From the IMG/VR virus record IMGVR_UViG_3300047299_000026, positions 1-31,493 of that record: 31,493 nt of DNA; one strand, written 5' to 3'. Every line of letters starts with the position of its first letter. Position 1 is the first letter of the stretch. This DNA is from a virus. Below, one piece after another: positions 28,977-31,493 of the stretch. Both the position numbers and the translations under genes were made by a program. The notes under the pieces were generated by a model. That model was not told where the DNA came from. It saw only the letters and a list, made by a program, of their open reading frames with translations, and searched no databases.

Positions 28977-30527
28977 TTATAGGAAGCCAATTGGCATTGG
29001 TCTTAATACTTCATCTGTGCCTGCATTTACAAGCCTGTCATACGTGCCTGTATCCCAAGTCATAACAACTTCTGTCATGCGTAGCACTAAAATAGTGGCC
29101 ATAACTAGGTCGTCAGTTTCGCCTTCTTTGGCTGCAAAACTTGCGCCACGAGCAATAAAGTTCTTTAGTTCGCGCAACAAGTTATGACTGTAAATTGTCA
29201 TTTTATCGCTTTCAACGTAGTTCTTTAAACGCATACAAGCTGTAATCTTAGTTTTGTGTGTAGTGTTAAAACCTCTACGGCCGCGACTTTGGCCAGCACG
29301 ACGAATTTCCTGTACAAACGTACCTGGGATATGTTCTTCACCGAATTCTCGAATACTAATTAGAGCCGCTTCGCCAATGGTGTTGTTTTCAACTGACCAG
29401 TATAGCTCTACGTTGCCTTTAGTTTCATCTTGCATCCACTTTAAAATAGAAACAAGTGTGCGAAGCTGTCCTTGGATATCAGTTTTGTTATGTTGCCATT
29501 CAGCTACTTGTTCTAGCTCTGGTAGCTTAAACACTTGAATAGCCGCAGGGTCACCGCCTGTGCCTAAACTTGGATCCCATCCAATAACGTATGCGCTTTG
29601 CTGTTGTGGGTACTTGTAAATACGAACTTGACCCATCTTGCCATTCGGATCTTTGCTTTCCATTGTAATCAACTTCATTGAGTTGACTAGTGTTTCGTCA
29701 GCGATAACGAATTCACATTCGTGTTCTCGTAAGAATCGTTCTTCGCCGATCTTGACACGTTCTGTTGCTGCCCATGCTTCATCGCGATCTGGGTGTGCGC
29801 TCCAAATAAACTTGATACTTGCAAAGCCGTTGCGGCCTAGCTTTTGTGTATTACCATAGTCGTCAATGTTCTTAGTAGCATCTTTCCAAATACGAGCAAA
29901 CTGGTCATCGTCTTGGTTAGGTGTGCTTGTGATAATACACTTACCACCAGTTGACAATGTAGGAGAGATAGAAGTCCAAAACTCGCTTGCAATACGTGGC
30001 TTAACGAATGCAAACTCGTCACAATAAATTAAGGACAATGACATGCCACGAGCGGTTGTTTCTGTTGTAGTAGTTGAGATAATACGGCTACCGTTGTCAA
30101 AGTCAATGCTACCTTTGTTATAACTTGTAGCACCAGCTTTTAAAAATTCAGGAAGTGTTTCGTATGTGTAACGAACACGTTGCATAATTTCTTGTGCGCC
30201 AGCAAACTTGTGTGCGGCAATAAGAATAGTTTGATCTGCCATGAACATTGCTCGCCATACTAGGTAAGCTGCCGCACATGCAGTCTTGCCCATCTGTCGC
30301 CCAAGCATGTTGATACTATAACGATTCTCATGATAACACATAATGAGTTCGCGTTGATAATCAAACAGTTTAAATTTTACTTTACCTTTAGTAGGGTGCT
30401 GTACCCAGCAATAGTTGTCAATGAAGTATACTGGATCTGTAGCACAGATGGCAAGTTCACGGACATGTTCGTCCGTGAACTTCTCTACTTTGAAAGGTGT
30501 CTTTACAAAAGTATTTTCAGTTGCCAC
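28977..30527 (-). CDS. gp17: Terminase large subunit, T4 gp17 (DNA packaging ATPase/nuclease)
   Basis: It pumps DNA into the prohead and cuts the concatemer. The N-terminal ATPase has an adenine-binding DYQRELI, Walker A LGRQMGKT at 75-82, Walker B with catalytic D170-E171 (LIYCDEFAF), and the coupling motif TSTPN at 200-204. The C-terminal RNase H-like nuclease begins near GWDPSLGTGGDP with D318, then VENNTIGEAAL with a further acidic residue, and the late acidic region TDDLVMA. Length 516 (T4: 610). The start is GTG at 30527 after a strong AGGAGG 5 nt upstream. Confidence 0.97.
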   Translation of the reverse strand: MATENTFVKTPFKVEKFTDEHVRELAICATDPVYFIDNYCWVQHPTKGKVKFKLFDYQRELIMCYHENRYSINMLGRQMGKTACAAAYLVWRAMFMADQTILIAAHKFAGAQEIMQRVRYTYETLPEFLKAGATSYNKGSIDFDNGSRIISTTTTETTARGMSLSLIYCDEFAFVKPRIASEFWTSISPTLSTGGKCIITSTPNQDDDQFARIWKDATKNIDDYGNTQKLGRNGFASIKFIWSAHPDRDEAWAATERVKIGEERFLREHECEFVIADETLVNSMKLITMESKDPNGKMGQVRIYKYPQQQSAYVIGWDPSLGTGGDPAAIQVFKLPELEQVAEWQHNKTDIQGQLRTLVSILKWMQDETKGNVELYWSVENNTIGEAALISIREFGEEHIPGTFVQEIRRAGQSRGRRGFNTTHKTKITACMRLKNYVESDKMTIYSHNLLRELKNFIARGASFAAKEGETDDLVMATILVLRMTEVVMTWDTGTYDRLVNAGTDEVLRPMPIGFL

Positions 30528-30540
30528 AAGGGCCTCCTAA

Positions 30541-31493
30541 TTACTTCTTGCGGCTGATAGACTCAGCAACAAACTTTCGGTACTCGCCCATTGCGTCTTG
30601 AAACTTCTGCTCTACAGTAGATTCTTCTAGACCCATTGGATTTTCACCTTGGCCGTTAGCACGGTTTGCACCATATGCCTTGTTGCCGGCAGCTTCACCT
30701 TTGCCACTTGGTAAAGAATCAAACTCAGTTGGCTCGTTCATCGAAGTGCCTTCTGGACTGTTCATTAGTTTGCTTTCAGCAAAACCAGATAGCTTCATAA
30801 TGCGACCTAGTTCGTCTGTATATGCTTCACCTTCGTATACGCCTTGGCCAAATACAGAGTTAGTAGCAGGTGCTTCTTCCTTGACTTCTTTGTCTTTGTC
30901 TGCCCAGTCTGGTACACCGTCACCATCAGCATCTGGCTTCTTGTTGTCGTCAGCTTTGTCGTCAGCTGGCTTGTCACCGTTCTTCTTGGCAATCATTTTT
31001 GCAAAAGCGGCTTTTTGTGCGGCGCTTTGTGCTTCGTTTGTAACACCAGCTAACTGAAGGATACGTGCTGTTTCTTCGTCTAACTCTTCAGACTCGCCAA
31101 CTTCTTTCTTAGCGGCTTCGTCATCGGCTTTTTTACGAGCTTCTTCTTCGGCGTCAGTTTCTGTACCGCCATATACACCAGAACCTGCTTGGTGTGTTAA
31201 GCCAGTTGCAGTTTGTGTTACTTTACCACCTTTAGAAGTATATGACGTATCGCCAACTGCTTCTTTGACATCGTCTTCCTCTTCAGATTCTTCCTCTTCA
31301 GATTCGCCGCCTTGTTCTGCTTCGTGATCGGCCATGTCATGGTCGCCATCGCCATCAACATCGCCCGGTACATCGTCTGCTGCCACTGTAGGTTCTGCAC
31401 CAACGTACATAACTGCCGGCTCTTCTGCACCTGGCATTTCGCCTGGAACTTCTGCTGGACCATCAGCCGCAACGCCACCAACTTGAATACCTG
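30541..31493 (-). CDS. Very acidic repeat protein upstream of gp17, 5' end cut by window edge
   Basis: The frame is open through the right edge, with at least 316 residues to the stop at 30541. A long acidic low-complexity stretch (GGESEEEESEEEDDV) and two calcium-loop-like segments, DVDGDGDHDMADHE and DADGDGVPDWADKD (thrombospondin type-3/EF-like D-x-DGD motifs), alternate with two copies of a short motif, ELDEETARILQLAG and YTDELGRIMKLSG (E-L-x-RI-x-x-L-A/S-G). No family is certain. In T4 the gene before gp17 is gp16 (small terminase), but this does not look like it. The C-terminal about 70 residues (EQKFQDAMGEYRKFVAESI) are helical. A virion or packaging-adaptor role is inference. Confidence 0.75.
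   Translation of the reverse strand, partial: GIQVGGVAADGPAEVPGEMPGAEEPAVMYVGAEPTVAADDVPGDVDGDGDHDMADHEAEQGGESEEEESEEEDDVKEAVGDTSYTSKGGKVTQTATGLTHQAGSGVYGGTETDAEEEARKKADDEAAKKEVGESEELDEETARILQLAGVTNEAQSAAQKAAFAKMIAKKNGDKPADDKADDNKKPDADGDGVPDWADKDKEVKEEAPATNSVFGQGVYEGEAYTDELGRIMKLSGFAESKLMNSPEGTSMNEPTEFDSLPSGKGEAAGNKAYGANRANGQGENPMGLEESTVEQKFQDAMGEYRKFVAESISRKK

Noticed and set aside
1-31493. CRISPR arrays, insertion sequences, integrase attachment sites, tRNA genes
   Set aside because: No repeat-spacer pattern, transposase, integrase or cloverleaf was seen; the homing endonuclease gene (with the HNH gene as a weaker candidate) is the only mobile element apparent.

Overview
This window is a piece of a T4-like (Tevenvirinae-related) contractile-tailed phage genome, most like the marine and freshwater 'exo-T-even' group that includes cyanophages and pelagiphages. 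It encodes recognisable T4 homologues: NrdA, NrdB, gp41 helicase, gp61 primase, UvsW, UvsX, gp32 and gp17 terminase. Many of the small unknown proteins also look like ones I remember from that group. No photosynthesis gene, tRNA or integrase is visible, so the host cannot be named. Almost every gene lies on the minus strand; the two plus-strand genes are at 11985-12431 and 15803-16177. Both window edges cut a gene.

Layout, in the direction of minus-strand transcription (right to left). The right edge holds a very acidic partial gene followed by terminase gp17 and a conserved unknown (28098-31493). A terminator/promoter junction at 28008-28069 then starts gp32, UvsX and a run of small genes including a cupin protein (23978-27952), which ends in a strong terminator. 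Between 21000 and 23860 lies a self-contained early unit: a hidden 50-residue ORF, an AAA+ ATPase, an HNH nuclease and an RNA ligase, closed by a UUCG-loop terminator. The UvsW unit (17050-20900) carries the helicase, an unknown, possible gp62-like and gp59-like proteins, a coiled-coil protein and a striking 192-residue relative of the DNA polymerase III alpha palm. A 2OG-Fe(II) oxygenase, a structural-type protein and the gp61/gp41 primosome genes follow. Next is a virion-type block (6100-11940) with a ligase-fold nucleotidyltransferase, a highly basic protein and a coiled-coil/membrane protein. Last is a nucleotide-metabolism operon (1-6065): exonuclease, unknown, nrdA, nrdB, a GIY-YIG homing endonuclease, an ORF with an NrdB-like tail and an Sm-like protein.

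Two promoter classes can be read directly. One is sigma70-like (TTGACx-N17-TATAAT type). The other is a T4-like late box written CTAAATA or (C/T)ATAAATA. The most unusual feature is that most promoter-proximal genes lack a Shine-Dalgarno sequence and start 5-8 nt after the -10 or late box, which predicts leaderless or nearly leaderless mRNAs; operon-internal genes usually have AAGGA-type sites or stop/start overlaps. The second notable feature is a 29-nt duplication of the nrdB 3' end, which gives a separate 136-residue protein the same C-terminal octapeptide as NrdB, the part of class Ia small subunits that docks on NrdA.

Taken together, the window covers host DNA breakdown and dNTP supply, replication and recombination, RNA repair and packaging. 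Early genes have sigma70-like promoters and virion-type or late genes have CTAAATA boxes.
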